A stretch of 64,000 bases of DNA from Hyphomicrobium_A sp963726795 (GTDB lineage Bacteria; Pseudomonadota; Alphaproteobacteria; Rhizobiales; Hyphomicrobiaceae), in contig CAVSDD010000006.1 in the NCBI GenBank assembly GCA_963726795.1, forward strand, positions 124,001-188,000, read 5' to 3'. Below the pieces are notes generated by a model, which saw only the letters and a program-made list of their open reading frames with translations, had not been told where the DNA came from and did no database searches. Each line of letters starts with the position of its first letter. The first letter of the stretch is position 1. A program made the translations under genes and the position numbers. Shown here one piece after another: positions 27,033 through 36,373 of the stretch.

Positions 27033-28590
27033 CGTACAGTGTCTCGAGATTGATGGTGACCACGCCGCGATCGGCGGCGAAGCGTTCCGTATTGCGGCGC
27101 GCCTTGCCGCGCACAAAGAAGGGGATCTTCATCAGCTCCTTTTCGGCTTCGGCCGCCCAGGCCATTGAAACGGACGGCGCCGACAATGCGGGTTCGATAG
27201 TGGTCGTGGCCTCGGTCCCCAAGGATCCGCTTGCGCGCACATTTCCGGAACCGAGGTGTGAGGGCTTGGCCTCGTCATGGAATTCGAAGTCGTCGCGGAA
27301 CATGCCGAGCAGGTGCTCTTCTAGCCCCATCATGAGCGGATGCACCCAGCTGTCGAAAATGACGTTGGCGCCCTCGAATCCCATTTGCGGCGAGTAGCGA
27401 GCGGGGAAGTCCTGCACGTGCACCGGCGATGAAATGACCGCGCTCGGGATGCCGAAGCGCTTGGCGATGTGGCGCTCCATCTGCGAACCGAGCACGAGCT
27501 CGGGCTGCAGCTCTTGCACCTTGGCTTCGACCTCAAGATAATCGTCGGTGATCAGGGCCTCGACGCCGTATCCCTTGGCGGCCTCGCGCACGTCGCGGGC
27601 GAATTCGCGCGCGTAAGTGCCAAGCCCCACAACGGTGAACCCAAGCTCTTGTGTCGCGATGCGGGCTGCAGCCAGGGCATGGGTCGCATCGCCGAATATG
27701 AACACGCGCTTGCCGGTGAGATACGTTGAATCGACCGAGCGTGAGTACCAGGGCAGCCGCGACTCGGTCGCAGCACCTACACCTGAGGGATCGAGGCCAG
27801 CGAGCTTTGCGACTTCAGCAATGAATTCGCGCGTTGCGATGGCGCCAATCGGGACCGTCTTGGTGCTCGGCTGCTTGTAGGTCCGCTCCAGCCACTGAGC
27901 TGCGCTGCCTGCAATCTCGGGGTAGAGAACAACATTGAAGTCCGCTTCTCCGAGCTTGGCGATGTCCGCTGGGCTCGCACCGAGGGGAGCAACGACGTTG
28001 ATATCGACACCGATCTCGCCAAGCAGCTTCGTGATCTCGGCAACGTCGTCGCGGTGTCGGAAGCCAAGCGCCGTCGCGCCGAGAACATTGCAGCGGGCGC
28101 GCACGCCCTCAGCGCGCGGCGCACGCTGCCAGCCGGGAGGCGGCAGATTGGTGCCCGCACAGGTGCGCACCACGCGATAGAATGTTTCAGCAGCGCCCCA
28201 GTTTTCTTTCTTCTGATAGGCCGGCAACTCAAGCGCGACCACAGGGATTGGCAACCCCAGAGTCGCCGCAAGCCCGCCGGGATCGTCCTGGATCAGCTCT
28301 GCCGTGCAGGAGGCGCCGGCAAGAAGTAGATCCGGCTTAAACCGCTCGTAGGCTTGCCGCGCCGCGTCCTTGAACAGCTGCGCCGTATCGCCGCCGAGGT
28401 CGCGCGCCTGAAACGTCGTGTACGTCACCGGAGGGCGCTCGCTGCGTCGCTCGATCATCGTGAACAGTAAGTCAGCATACGTGTCGCCTTGTGGGGCGTG
28501 CAGCACGTAGTGGACACCCTTCATCGCAGTCGCAATGCGCATGGCGCCGACGTGCGGAGGGCCTTCGTATGTCCAGACGGTGAGCTGCAT
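27007..28590 (-). CDS. bchB: Light-independent protochlorophyllide reductase subunit B BchB
   Basis: This 527-aa NifK-like subunit of dark-operative protochlorophyllide reductase begins MQLTVWTYEGPPHVGAMRIA. Asp36 (in HAPQGDTYAD) is at the position of the unusual aspartate cluster ligand known from Rhodobacter BchB. Cysteines occur in GASCTAELIQDD and VRTCAGTNLPPP. The C-terminal segment WAAEAEKELMKIPFFVRGKA with NTERFA is the family end. It lies 3 nt after bchN and overlaps bchH by 26 nt. Confidence 0.97.
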   Translation of the reverse strand: MQLTVWTYEGPPHVGAMRIATAMKGVHYVLHAPQGDTYADLLFTMIERRSERPPVTYTTFQARDLGGDTAQLFKDAARQAYERFKPDLLLAGASCTAELIQDDPGGLAATLGLPIPVVALELPAYQKKENWGAAETFYRVVRTCAGTNLPPPGWQRAPRAEGVRARCNVLGATALGFRHRDDVAEITKLLGEIGVDINVVAPLGASPADIAKLGEADFNVVLYPEIAGSAAQWLERTYKQPSTKTVPIGAIATREFIAEVAKLAGLDPSGVGAATESRLPWYSRSVDSTYLTGKRVFIFGDATHALAAARIATQELGFTVVGLGTYAREFARDVREAAKGYGVEALITDDYLEVEAKVQELQPELVLGSQMERHIAKRFGIPSAVISSPVHVQDFPARYSPQMGFEGANVIFDSWVHPLMMGLEEHLLGMFRDDFEFHDEAKPSHLGSGNVRASGSLGTEATTTIEPALSAPSVSMAWAAEAEKELMKIPFFVRGKARRNTERFAADRGVVTINLETLYDAKAHYSR

Positions 28591-28593
28591 CGC

Positions 28594-29886
28594 TCAGACC
28601 TCCAGCCGCGAACGGCGTTGAAGTGGGCGCGTGAACAGCTCGGCGAGGTCGCCCGCCTGCTCGTAGCCCTGGATGGGCGTGAACAGCAGTTCGATCGACC
28701 ATTTCGTCGTCAGTCCCTCCGCTTCCAGCGGATTGGCAAGACCAAGTCCGCAGACAACGATGTCGGGCTTGGCCGCGCGGCATCGATCGAGCTGGCGCTC
28801 GACATCCTGGCCTTCGCTGACGACCGTATCGTTGGGTAACAGGTCGAGTTCTTCGGCCAGATGCTGGCGGTGAAGGTAGGGTGTGCCAACCTCCAACGGC
28901 CGCATTCCAAGCTCACGCGACAGCATGCGGGCGAGCGGGATTTCGAGTTGCGAATCCGGGAAGAAGAAGATGCTCTTTCCCGACAGCTTGAACCGGTGGC
29001 GCTGCAGCGCTTCGCGCGCGCGGTTCCGAGGCTGTGCAATAACGGTCTCGAACAGCTCCTCACGCACCTTCCAGGCACGCGCGGCAGCCCCGATCCAACT
29101 CGTCGTTCCTTCGGCTCCCAGCGGAAATGTCGAGGGCAGATGCTTGGCGCCTCGCTCCTCGAGTGCGCGCGCCGTGTCGCCGAGAAACGGCTGCGCCAAA
29201 AGGAATCGTGTGCTGGGTCCGACTGGCGGTAGGTCGGCGGCGCGGCGCGGCGGCAGAAAATGTACCGGCCCGATGCCAAGCTCGGCAAACAGACGGCGGA
29301 ACTGATCCTCAACGATGTCGGCCAGTGCGCCGACCACGAGCAGAGACTGATCCGCGTCCGCGACTGCAGTTGGGAGATCCTTCACGAGCGCGGCAAGGCA
29401 AGCATCCTCGCCTTGCGTGAAGGTCGTCTCGATGCCGCTGCCAGAGTAGTTGAGCACCCGCACGGCGGGAGCATATTTCTGTGATAACCGCACTGCGGCG
29501 CGGCCAAGATCAAGCTTTATGACTTCAGATGGGCACGAGCCGACCAGGAACAGCAGCTTGATGTCGGGTCGGCGCTCAAGAAGCCGCGTGACCGTACGGT
29601 CGAGTTCCTCATTGGCGTCAGCGAGCCCGGCGAGATCGCGCTCTTCCATGATGGCGGTAGCGAAGCGCGGCTCCGCGAAGATCATGACGCCCGCGGCCGA
29701 CTGTATGAGGTGCGCGCAGGTGCGCGAGCCGACGACCAAGAAGAAGGCATCTTGGATCTTGCGGTGCAGCCAGACGATGCCGGTGAGACCGCAGAAGACC
29801 TCGCGCTGGCCGCGCTCTCGCAAAATGGGGCGAGCTTCGCATCCGGGGGTGCGGACGGGGTCCGCAATTGCAGGCGCGCTGGTCAT
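28594..29886 (-). CDS. bchN: Light-independent protochlorophyllide reductase subunit N BchN
   Basis: This NifD-like subunit is 430 aa from ATG 29886, which overlaps the bchF stop by 4 nt. An ATG three codons upstream is less likely. Cluster-ligand cysteines appear in CEARPILRERGQREVFCGLT and in LFLVGSCPSEVIKLDL. Other family segments are LNYSGSGIETTFTQGEDACL, FLPPRRAADLPPVGPSTRFL and TPIQGYEQAGDLAELFTRPL. BchN and BchB form the heterotetramer that binds protochlorophyllide and the catalytic 4Fe-4S cluster. Confidence 0.96.
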   Translation of the reverse strand: MTSAPAIADPVRTPGCEARPILRERGQREVFCGLTGIVWLHRKIQDAFFLVVGSRTCAHLIQSAAGVMIFAEPRFATAIMEERDLAGLADANEELDRTVTRLLERRPDIKLLFLVGSCPSEVIKLDLGRAAVRLSQKYAPAVRVLNYSGSGIETTFTQGEDACLAALVKDLPTAVADADQSLLVVGALADIVEDQFRRLFAELGIGPVHFLPPRRAADLPPVGPSTRFLLAQPFLGDTARALEERGAKHLPSTFPLGAEGTTSWIGAAARAWKVREELFETVIAQPRNRAREALQRHRFKLSGKSIFFFPDSQLEIPLARMLSRELGMRPLEVGTPYLHRQHLAEELDLLPNDTVVSEGQDVERQLDRCRAAKPDIVVCGLGLANPLEAEGLTTKWSIELLFTPIQGYEQAGDLAELFTRPLQRRSRLEV

Positions 29887-30407
29887 TGGGCCCACTCCGC
29901 TGCAACGCGATGCTCGCGGGTGACCCGACCGCCTTCCAGGCGAGCGGCACGTAGTTTCAAAAGAAACTGAGCGGCGTTGATCACGTAGGTGGCATAGGCG
30001 GCGAGCGCGAGCAGCATCAGCGCGCGTGCATCAAGCCAACCGGTAAATAACGCTGCGAGATAGGCCGTGTGCAGCGCCAGCACCAGCATGCTGAAGACGT
30101 CCTCCCAGTAGAAGGCTGGCGCGAACAGGTAGCGCCCAAATACCTCGCGCTCCCAGATCGAGCCGGTGATCATGATTGTGTAGAGAACGATCGTCTTGAT
30201 CACGATCGAGGCGGTCGCTGCCGCGTAGCCGTCGCCGGTTGCGAGATACCGCAGGACGAGCCCGACGCTGATCAGGAAAACGGCGAACTGAATGGGAGCC
30301 AAAATACCCTGCACGAGGGTCCACGGAGAAGCATCACGCCGCTCACGCTCGCTTACGCTGTAGAGGGCTTTTCCCCTTGGGCGCTGGCTTTGGACCACGG
30401 CGCGCAT
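29883..30407 (-). CDS. bchF: 2-vinyl bacteriochlorophyllide hydratase BchF
   Basis: BchF hydrates the C3 vinyl group, the step before BchC oxidation. The 174-aa product starts MRAVVQSQRPRGKALYSVSE. Family segments include RRDASPWTLVQGILAPIQFA, MITGSIWEREVFGRYLFAPA and FYWEDVFSMLVLALHTAYLA, with four membrane spans. It is the first gene of the long minus-strand run and is divergent from aerR. Two PpsR-like boxes lie 70-135 nt upstream. Confidence 0.95.
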   Translation of the reverse strand: MRAVVQSQRPRGKALYSVSERERRDASPWTLVQGILAPIQFAVFLISVGLVLRYLATGDGYAAATASIVIKTIVLYTIMITGSIWEREVFGRYLFAPAFYWEDVFSMLVLALHTAYLAALFTGWLDARALMLLALAAYATYVINAAQFLLKLRAARLEGGRVTREHRVAAEWAQ

Positions 30408-30477
30408 TCCTCCCTCTGCCGCTCAACTTGCGTTCGCAAGCGGCCTTGTCCGAACAGTATGTCTGCGGGAGGAAGAG

Positions 30478-30495
30478 TGTCAACTAAATTGGACG
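30478..30495. promoter_or_regulatory. PpsR-like operator 1 between bchF and aerR
   Basis: TGTCAACTAAATTGGACG fits TGT-N12-AC(A) with one mismatch in the last base. It lies 71 nt from the bchF start and is paired with a second box 30 nt away, as expected for cooperative PpsR binding. Confidence 0.65.
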
Positions 30496-30524
30496 TAAAT
30501 TTCACTTTACATAAAGCCAATCAG

Positions 30525-30542
30525 TGTCCAAATTGGAGTGCA
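30525..30542. promoter_or_regulatory. PpsR-like operator 2 between bchF and aerR
   Basis: TGTCCAAATTGGAGTGCA fits TGT-N12-(A)CA with one mismatch and contains the palindrome CCAAATTGG. Centre-to-centre distance from the first box is 47 nt. It could also serve the divergent aerR-ppsR operon (start 30681), giving autoregulation. Confidence 0.55.
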
Positions 30543-30680
30543 CTAAAAATGTCACGTGTGGTTAACTGTCGCAATAAACGACCGGCGAGTCCAGGGCCCT
30601 GAAAAAATCAAACGCCTCTTGGCTGCGCAAGCGACCTTAAAGGCGAACTGCCTCAGCCGGGGAAGTAGGGGAGGGTGGCA

Positions 30681-31571
30681 ATGTCGAGTTTGAGGTCTCG
30701 AGCCGACTTCGACAGCTACTGGCCGCCATCAAGCGCGGCCGACCTCGATGCGCGCAAACTGTCCAGCGACAAAGACCTGCGCGAGAGGTTCGACACGGTG
30801 GTGCGCAAGCGCTCGCTGACGCGCACGATCAAGAGCGAAATTATCCCTCGTCTGCTCTTGGCTCACCGGCAGCCGGAGACAGCCGCATGGCCGTCTCCGA
30901 GCGCCAAGGTGGATTGCGAAGACGTTGCCGAATTTGCCCGGCTGCTGATGGCACGCGATCCCGCAATCGCCCTCGAATTCGTCCATGCTAAGCGAACGCA
31001 AGGCGCGTCGTTAGATGATGTAATTGTTGACTTATTTGCCCCTACAGCGCGCCATCTTGGGGACCTCTGGGCAGAGGATTTCTGCAGCTTTGCCGACGTC
31101 ACCATCGCACTTTCACGGCTGCAGAAATTGCTTCGCGAACTCGCCCCCGAGTTCGATCCACCGCATGCCCGGGAACGGACGCCCCGCGTCCTGCTCGCCG
31201 CCATGCCGGGGGAGCAACACACGTTCGGAATCTCCGTTGTTCAAGAGTTTTTCCGGAGGGCAGGTTGCGAAGTTCTTGGGGGCCATTTCTCGAGCGTTGA
31301 CGAACTTATCGGTAGTGCTCGCAGCGGGCCGTTGGACCTTATCGGTTTGTCGGTCAGCCGCGATCTTGCCTTGGAGGATCTGGCCTCCACCATACGCAAC
31401 ATTCGCTCGAGCGCTACCAATCCCACCGTCAAGATCGTGGTGGGTGGAAGGTTCTTCCTTGATCACCCCGAGTTGGTTGCGTGTACGGGTGCAGATGCGA
31501 CGGCCCCAGACGGGCGGCACGCCGTCGGCCAGCTTTCAAGCTTGCTTGACACAAGCGCGATGCGATACTGA
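30681..31571 (+). CDS. Cobalamin-binding PpsR antirepressor of the AerR/PpaA family
   Basis: This 296-aa protein has a helical N-terminal region (residues 30-150: RTIKSEIIPRLLLAH, FARLLMARDPAIALEFVHAK, APTARHLGDLWAEDFCSFAD). A C-terminal B12-binding Rossmann domain follows (VLLAAMPGEQHTFGISVVQE, FFRRAGCEVLGGHFSSVDEL, LDLIGLSVSRDLALEDLAST, KIVVGGRFF). AerR/PpaA proteins bind cobalamin through a His in the GExHxFG loop, present here as GEQHTFG, and modulate CrtJ/PpsR. The ATG at 30681 sits 6 nt after GGGGAGGG; a GTG two codons upstream lies in that site. It is followed 41 nt later by ppsR, as in Rhodobacter aerR-crtJ. Confidence 0.92.
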   Translation: MSSLRSRADFDSYWPPSSAADLDARKLSSDKDLRERFDTVVRKRSLTRTIKSEIIPRLLLAHRQPETAAWPSPSAKVDCEDVAEFARLLMARDPAIALEFVHAKRTQGASLDDVIVDLFAPTARHLGDLWAEDFCSFADVTIALSRLQKLLRELAPEFDPPHARERTPRVLLAAMPGEQHTFGISVVQEFFRRAGCEVLGGHFSSVDELIGSARSGPLDLIGLSVSRDLALEDLASTIRNIRSSATNPTVKIVVGGRFFLDHPELVACTGADATAPDGRHAVGQLSSLLDTSAMRY

Positions 31572-31612
31572 GAAGCAGCGCAAGTGCGAAAGATTCTGGT
31601 GCAAGGAAGGAC

Positions 31613-33041
31613 GTGGTGTTCGCTCGAGAAGCAGGGATCGTGTTCCGATCTCCGAAGAGAACGCTCGGTGATCTGGAGGCCGATATTGCCGCGAAATTAA
31701 TCGCGGCGGCGGCCGATATTGCTTTGGTTATCGATGGCAAGGGCGTGATACGCGACGTTGCTTTCGGTACCGACGAGATATCGAAGGAAGGCTACGACAA
31801 GTGGATCGGCCAGTCTTGGGTCGATACCGTCACCCTGGAGAGCCGCGCCAAGATCGAAGAGCTGTTGGCCGACGCCAAGTCTGCTAAGTCGCCTTCGCGC
31901 TGGCGGCAGGTCAATCATCCGTCCAAGCGCGGCGACGTGCCGATCCGCTACCTCGCGGTGCCGCTCGGAGCCAATGGCCGCATTGTCGCCGTCGGGCGCG
32001 ATTTGCGCCCGGTTGCGGTTTTGCAGCAGCGTCTCGTAGATGCCCAGCAGTCCATGGAGCGCGAGTATTCGCGCATGCGGCATGCAGAAACGCGCTATCG
32101 GCTGCTATTCCAGATCGCTTCGGAGCCTGTGCTCATCGTCGACACCACCACCCTTAAAGTAGTCGAGGCCAATCCGGCGTCGGCTCAGCTCCTCAACCGC
32201 AGTACCAAGCGTCTATCTGGCAAAGGCTTCCTGGAGCTGTTCGATGCAGAAGGCTCCAAGGCGGTGCAGGCCCATCTCAATGCGGTTCGTTCCGCCGGCA
32301 GAGCCGACGAGATCACGGCCAAGCTGAGCGAAAATAAGCAGGACACCGCGGTCTCGGCCTCCTTGTTCCGGCAAGAGAATTCCTCGCACTTTCTTGTGCG
32401 GTTATCGGCGCCCAATGACACTGCCGCGCCACGCCGGGCCTCGAAGCTATTCAATGTTATCGAGGGTATGCCCGATGGCTTTGTGGTCACGGATCTCGAC
32501 CAGCGCATTCTCACCGCGAATCCCGCGTTTCTCGATCTTGCGCAGTTAGCGACCGAGGAGCAGGCTCGCAACGAGCCGCTTGAGCGCTGGCTTGGGCGTA
32601 CCAGCGTCGACATAACCTCGCTTGTGAACAACATTCGCGAGCATGGGGCCGTGCGTCATTTCACGACCGTGCTACGCGGCGAGTACGGATCCTTCGAGGA
32701 AGTCGAGATCTCGGCGGTGTCGGTGCTCAACGGCGATCACCCCTGCTATGGGTTCACCATCCGAGCGGTGGGCCGGCGCGAGCCGGCCGTTGCTCAATCG
32801 AAGCAACGCCAGCTTCCCCGCTCGGTCGAGCAGCTGAGCAGTCTCGTCGGCCGCATGACTCTGAAAGAGCTCGTGCGGGAAACGACCGACGTCATCGAGA
32901 AATTGTGTATAGAGGCGGCGCTCGAGATGACAGGCGACAACCGCGCCTCCGCCGCGGAAATGCTGGGGCTGAGCCGCCAGAAGTCTCTATTCCAAGCTCA
33001 AGCGCTTTGGCATCAGCAACTCCGAAGACGACAAGTCGTAG
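31613..33041 (+). CDS. ppsR: Transcriptional repressor PpsR/CrtJ, with one apparent +1 frameshift in the HTH
   Basis: PpsR represses bch, crt and puc promoters at TGT-N12-ACA sites under oxidising or light conditions. The protein has an N-terminal PAS-like domain, a Q-linker (about residues 125-165), two PAS domains (YRLLFQIASEPVLIVDTTTL; LFNVIEGMPDGFVVTDLDQR) and a Fis-type HTH. The HTH starts IEKLCIEAALEMTGDNRASA and holds the redox-type Cys. At 32981-32982 an extra A throws the raw frame off after LSRQ. In the +1 frame it continues SLYSKLKRFGISNSEDDKS and stops at 33041. The restored length is 475 aa. The raw 557-aa reading would lack the recognition helix end and is implausible. The start is a GTG. 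Confidence 0.93.
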
Positions 33042-33976
33042 TCGCCGTCACCCTGCAAACCTCCTTTGCACAAGAACTTCTCGTATGCTGCCACGAACTC
33101 GCGCGGCATCTCAAAGTGTGGCAACGCCCCGGTCGGCCAAGGCTCGACCGTCCAGTTCGGACGCCCGAGGGTCCAGTCATCGCCGCTGAAATCGGCGAAA
33201 TCACCGCGCGTCGCGTGTGGCATCCACACCGGCTGCGAAATGCGCTCATAGACCGATCGAATATCCTTGCTGAACAGCCGTCCTGACAGAAAAGCGAACG
33301 GAGCATGCTCGGCGCCCGGCTGACGCGTGGACAAGTAGTCGTAGTTGACCAACCCTTCGTCGATGTTCTTGGAGCCGAACGTTTTCTCCAGGAAAAATCG
33401 GATGCCTCGCCGGCTTACCAGCAGGTTGAAGAGACCGCGTCCCCACAGCTTGAAGCTGACGAAGGCGTGCAAGCCGGGTATCTCGCGCGTTTCGCCAGGT
33501 GCTCCGTGGAATGAGTTCGAACGCTTGTTGAAGCCGGTTGGGGTGACGAACGTCAGCGTTCGGATACGGTTTGGGCTGTCGGTTGCAATGCGCGCAAGGA
33601 ACTCGGCTGATAGCGAGATTGCAAGCGCATCGACCCGCTGATCGGGAGCATCATCCCCAATGACGTCGAGCATGTCTCGGACGGCAGTGGCGTAAAGGTC
33701 GATTTTATAGCGACGGTCCGAGCGGTCAGAAAAGCCGAAGCCCGGGAGGTCAACGGCGTACACCAGCCGGCTTGCGCGCAACGCTTCAAAGATTGGCCGC
33801 ACCTCGTAAGCCGATGCCGCCGCGTTGATGCTGTGGATCAAAAGCAGGGGAGGGCCCTGTCCTGCGACGTAGTAGCTAAGGCGCCCAGACCGCTTGGTGA
33901 TTTCGCGGCGCGCGCCTGAAACAGCATTCGTGAGTGGTGGCGCGCCGTGACCCTCGCCGATTCTACGGTCGGACAT
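32987..33976 (-). CDS. Alpha/beta hydrolase, function unknown
   Basis: This 329-aa protein has the alpha/beta hydrolase core: LSYYVAGQGPPLLLIHSINA (oxyanion region with HS instead of HG), LVYAVDLPGFGFSDRSDRRY and the elbow LAISLSAEFLAR. The nucleophile Ser would sit in S-L-S-A-E rather than the usual G-x-S-x-G. It ends with the C-terminal GALPHFEMPREFVAAYEKFL helix. It is convergent with ppsR and overlaps its corrected 3' end by 55 nt. It is not BchO by sequence. Location between ppsR and bchG suggests a pigment or carotenoid ester role, but nothing proves it. Confidence 0.8.
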   Translation of the reverse strand: MSDRRIGEGHGAPPLTNAVSGARREITKRSGRLSYYVAGQGPPLLLIHSINAAASAYEVRPIFEALRASRLVYAVDLPGFGFSDRSDRRYKIDLYATAVRDMLDVIGDDAPDQRVDALAISLSAEFLARIATDSPNRIRTLTFVTPTGFNKRSNSFHGAPGETREIPGLHAFVSFKLWGRGLFNLLVSRRGIRFFLEKTFGSKNIDEGLVNYDYLSTRQPGAEHAPFAFLSGRLFSKDIRSVYERISQPVWMPHATRGDFADFSGDDWTLGRPNWTVEPWPTGALPHFEMPREFVAAYEKFLCKGGLQGDGDYDLSSSELLMPKRLSLE

Positions 33977-34099
33977 TCATGTTCCCAATCTCATAAAAAA
34001 CCGCCGCACACGCCAACGGCATCCGGCAGTTCAAAGTTCCAGATCGGCGCTAACTCCAATCCGATGCCCACCCATCCTCTGGACTTTGCACAAGCAAAG

Positions 34100-34117
34100 T
34101 GTCAAGTTAGGTTGACG
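34100..34117. promoter_or_regulatory. PpsR-like operator abutting the bchG start codon
   Basis: TGTCAAGTTAGGTTGACG fits TGT-N12-AC(A) with a final-base mismatch. It ends 2 nt before the bchG ATG (34120), leaving no room for a normal leader downstream of the operator. Confidence 0.7.
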
Positions 34118-34119
34118 CC

Positions 34120-35028
34120 ATGAAACGTGAAACGACCATCACCTCGGCGACCGCTCCGGCGCTATCCGCCGTGCTTGAGCTCTTGAAACCAATCACGTGG
34201 TTTCCGCCCATGTGGGCGTTCGGCTGTGGGGTGGTTTGCGCGGGTACGCCGCTCCTCCCAAGATGGCCGCTGATCCTCGTCGGCTTTCTTCTCACCGGTC
34301 CACTGGTTTGTGGGACAAGCCAGGCGGTCAATGATTGGTACGACCGTCACGTCGACGCCATCAATGAGCCGGGACGCCCAATTCCATCAGGTCGCGTTCC
34401 AGGTGAATGGGGCTACTACATTGCTGTCGGCTGGACCGCCTTATCTCTCGCCGTCGCCGCCGCGCTGGGGTCGTTGGTGCTCATCGCGGCCGCATTTGGC
34501 CTTGCGCTCGCCTGGGCTTACAGCGCGCCGCCGTTCCGCCTAAAGAAAAATGGCTGGTGGGGGAACACCGCAGTCGCAGCTTGTTACGAGGGGCTTCCGT
34601 GGCTGACCGGCGCGGCGATCATGTCGGGCATGCTGCCCGACTGGCGCGTTTTCGCCGTCGCCGCGCTTTATAGCGCGGGCGCGCACGGCATCATGACGTT
34701 GAACGACTTCAAGTCGATCGAAGGCGACAAGCGGTCTGGCATCCGCTCGCTGCCAGTGCAGCTCGGCGCTTCGCGTGCAGCGCTGTTTGCGTGTGTTGTT
34801 ATGGCGGCCTCGCAAGCCCTGGTCGTGCTCCTATTGCTGTTTGTGGGTCAGCCCATCTATGCCGTCGCGATCGCGCTATCGCTTGCCATACAACTGTGGC
34901 TCATGCGCTCGCTGCTTGCCGACCCGCGCGGCAAGGCTCCTTGGTACAATGCGACTGGCGTTTCGCTTTATGTGCTCGGCATGCTCGTCGCGGCGTTTGC
35001 ACTACGCACATTTGGCGCGGCCCCATGA
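34120..35028 (+). CDS. bchG: Bacteriochlorophyll synthase BchG
   Basis: BchG esterifies bacteriochlorophyllide a with geranylgeranyl diphosphate. The 302-aa UbiA-family protein has eight or nine spans and the Mg-prenyl motif NDWYDRHVDAINEPGRPIPS, with a second Asp motif LNDFKSIEGDKRSGIRSLPV. No clear Shine-Dalgarno sequence precedes the ATG, and the PpsR-like box ends 2 nt upstream, so the mRNA may be leaderless or the true start further in. The stop overlaps the next gene by 4 nt. Confidence 0.96.
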   Translation: MKRETTITSATAPALSAVLELLKPITWFPPMWAFGCGVVCAGTPLLPRWPLILVGFLLTGPLVCGTSQAVNDWYDRHVDAINEPGRPIPSGRVPGEWGYYIAVGWTALSLAVAAALGSLVLIAAAFGLALAWAYSAPPFRLKKNGWWGNTAVAACYEGLPWLTGAAIMSGMLPDWRVFAVAALYSAGAHGIMTLNDFKSIEGDKRSGIRSLPVQLGASRAALFACVVMAASQALVVLLLLFVGQPIYAVAIALSLAIQLWLMRSLLADPRGKAPWYNATGVSLYVLGMLVAAFALRTFGAAP

Positions 35029-36369
35029 GCGAGCGCGCCCTCGGGTGGTTTGGCATCGCACGGCTTGGGCTCGTGCAAGCGGCGCTCGGCTCGATTGTCG
35101 TACTCACGACCTCGACAATGAATCGCATCATGGTCGTCGAACTCGCGCTGCCGGCCGTAGTGCCGGGGGCGCTCGTCGGGCTCCACTACGCCGTGCAGCT
35201 TCTGCGGCCGGTGTGGGGGCACGGGTCTGACGGCGGTATCCGGCGTCGCACGCCTTGGATTATCGGTGGGATGGCGGCGTTGGCGCTCGGCGGCTTTGGC
35301 GCGGCGTGCGCAACTGCGTGGATGGCAAGCAATCGTCCGGCTGGCTTGCTCCTTGCGGTGGCCGCTTTCGCATTGATCGGTCTGGGCGTGGGTGCGGCGG
35401 GAACCTCTCTGCTCGCGCTCGTTGCGAGCCGAGCGGATGCCAGCAAGCGATCCGGCGCCGCCACCGTCATATGGCTGATGATGATCGTTGGCATCGTTGT
35501 GACCGCCATTACGGCTGGCGCGAATCTCGACCCCTACACGCCGCAAAGGTTGATTGCCGTTACGGCATTGATCGCGCTTTCGGCGCTGCTACTGACGATC
35601 GCTGCGCTATGGCGAGTGGAAGGAAACGCGGCCTCCCTCGTCTCGTCGGAGAGCCGCGAACTCAGTTCCGGTCAAACGTTCCTTCCGCGATGCCTTCACC
35701 CACGTTTGGAACGAGGCCGAGGCACGCCGCTTCACGATTTTCGTCTTCGTCTCGATGGTGGCCTACAGCGCCCAGGATCTGATCTTAGAACCGTTCGCCG
35801 GCTCCATCTTCGACATGACGCCTGGTGAATCGACCAAGCTCGCGGGCATTCAGCACAGCGGCGTGTTCACGGGAATGGTGCTCGCGGGACTGCTGTGCAG
35901 CGGACGATTCCAGTTCCGGATGGGCACCCTTCGGAGCTGGAGCGTCGGCGGGTGCATTGCATCCGCCTTTGCACTGCTGGGCCTCGCGCTCAGTGCATCC
36001 TTCGCTCCGGACTGGCCGCTGAAGGCGAACGTTTTTGCGCTCGGTGCCGCCAACGGCGCATTTGCCGTCGCTGCGATCGGCTCGATGATGGAGCTTGCCG
36101 CCGCAGGCCGCGAAAAGACTGAAGGCGTGCGCATGGGAGTTTGGGGCGCTGCCCAAGCGATCGGATTTGGGCTCGGCGGCTTTCTCGGCACGCTTGCAGT
36201 CGACGTCGCACGCGAGGTCCTCGCTTCGTCAGGTCCTGCTTACGCGACGGTGTTCTACCTGGAGGCGTTGCTGTTCATCGTATCGGCAGTTCTCGCAGCA
36301 GGTGCAATGCGCATGCGCAACAGGGATGACGCCTCCGGCATCGCTCACATGCAGACCGCACGGGGGTAA
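35025..36369 (+). CDS. PucC-family (BCH transporter/assembly) protein of the bchG-bchP operon, one apparent +1 frameshift
   Basis: This major-facilitator protein is like LhaA and is usually found between bchG and bchP. It starts MSERALGWFGIARLGLVQAA at ATG 35025 (ATGA with the bchG stop), then LTTSTMNRIMVVELALPAVV and HYAVQLLRPVWGHGSDGGIR. At about 35675-35681 the frame moves +1: raw TFLPRCLHPRLE is replaced by SFRDAFTHVWNEAEARRFTI, then VFVSMVAYSAQDLILEPFAG and GVWGAAQAIGFGLGGFLGTL. The restored length is 447 aa with 12 spans. A role in pigment handling or in LH assembly is inferred from family and operon. Confidence 0.88.
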
Positions 36370-36373
36370 GATC

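Noticed and set aside
32987..33976. BchO (Mg-chelatase accessory hydrolase)
   Set aside because: It shares only the general fold; the HSINA and SLSAE segments do not match BchO, and bchID are not adjacent.
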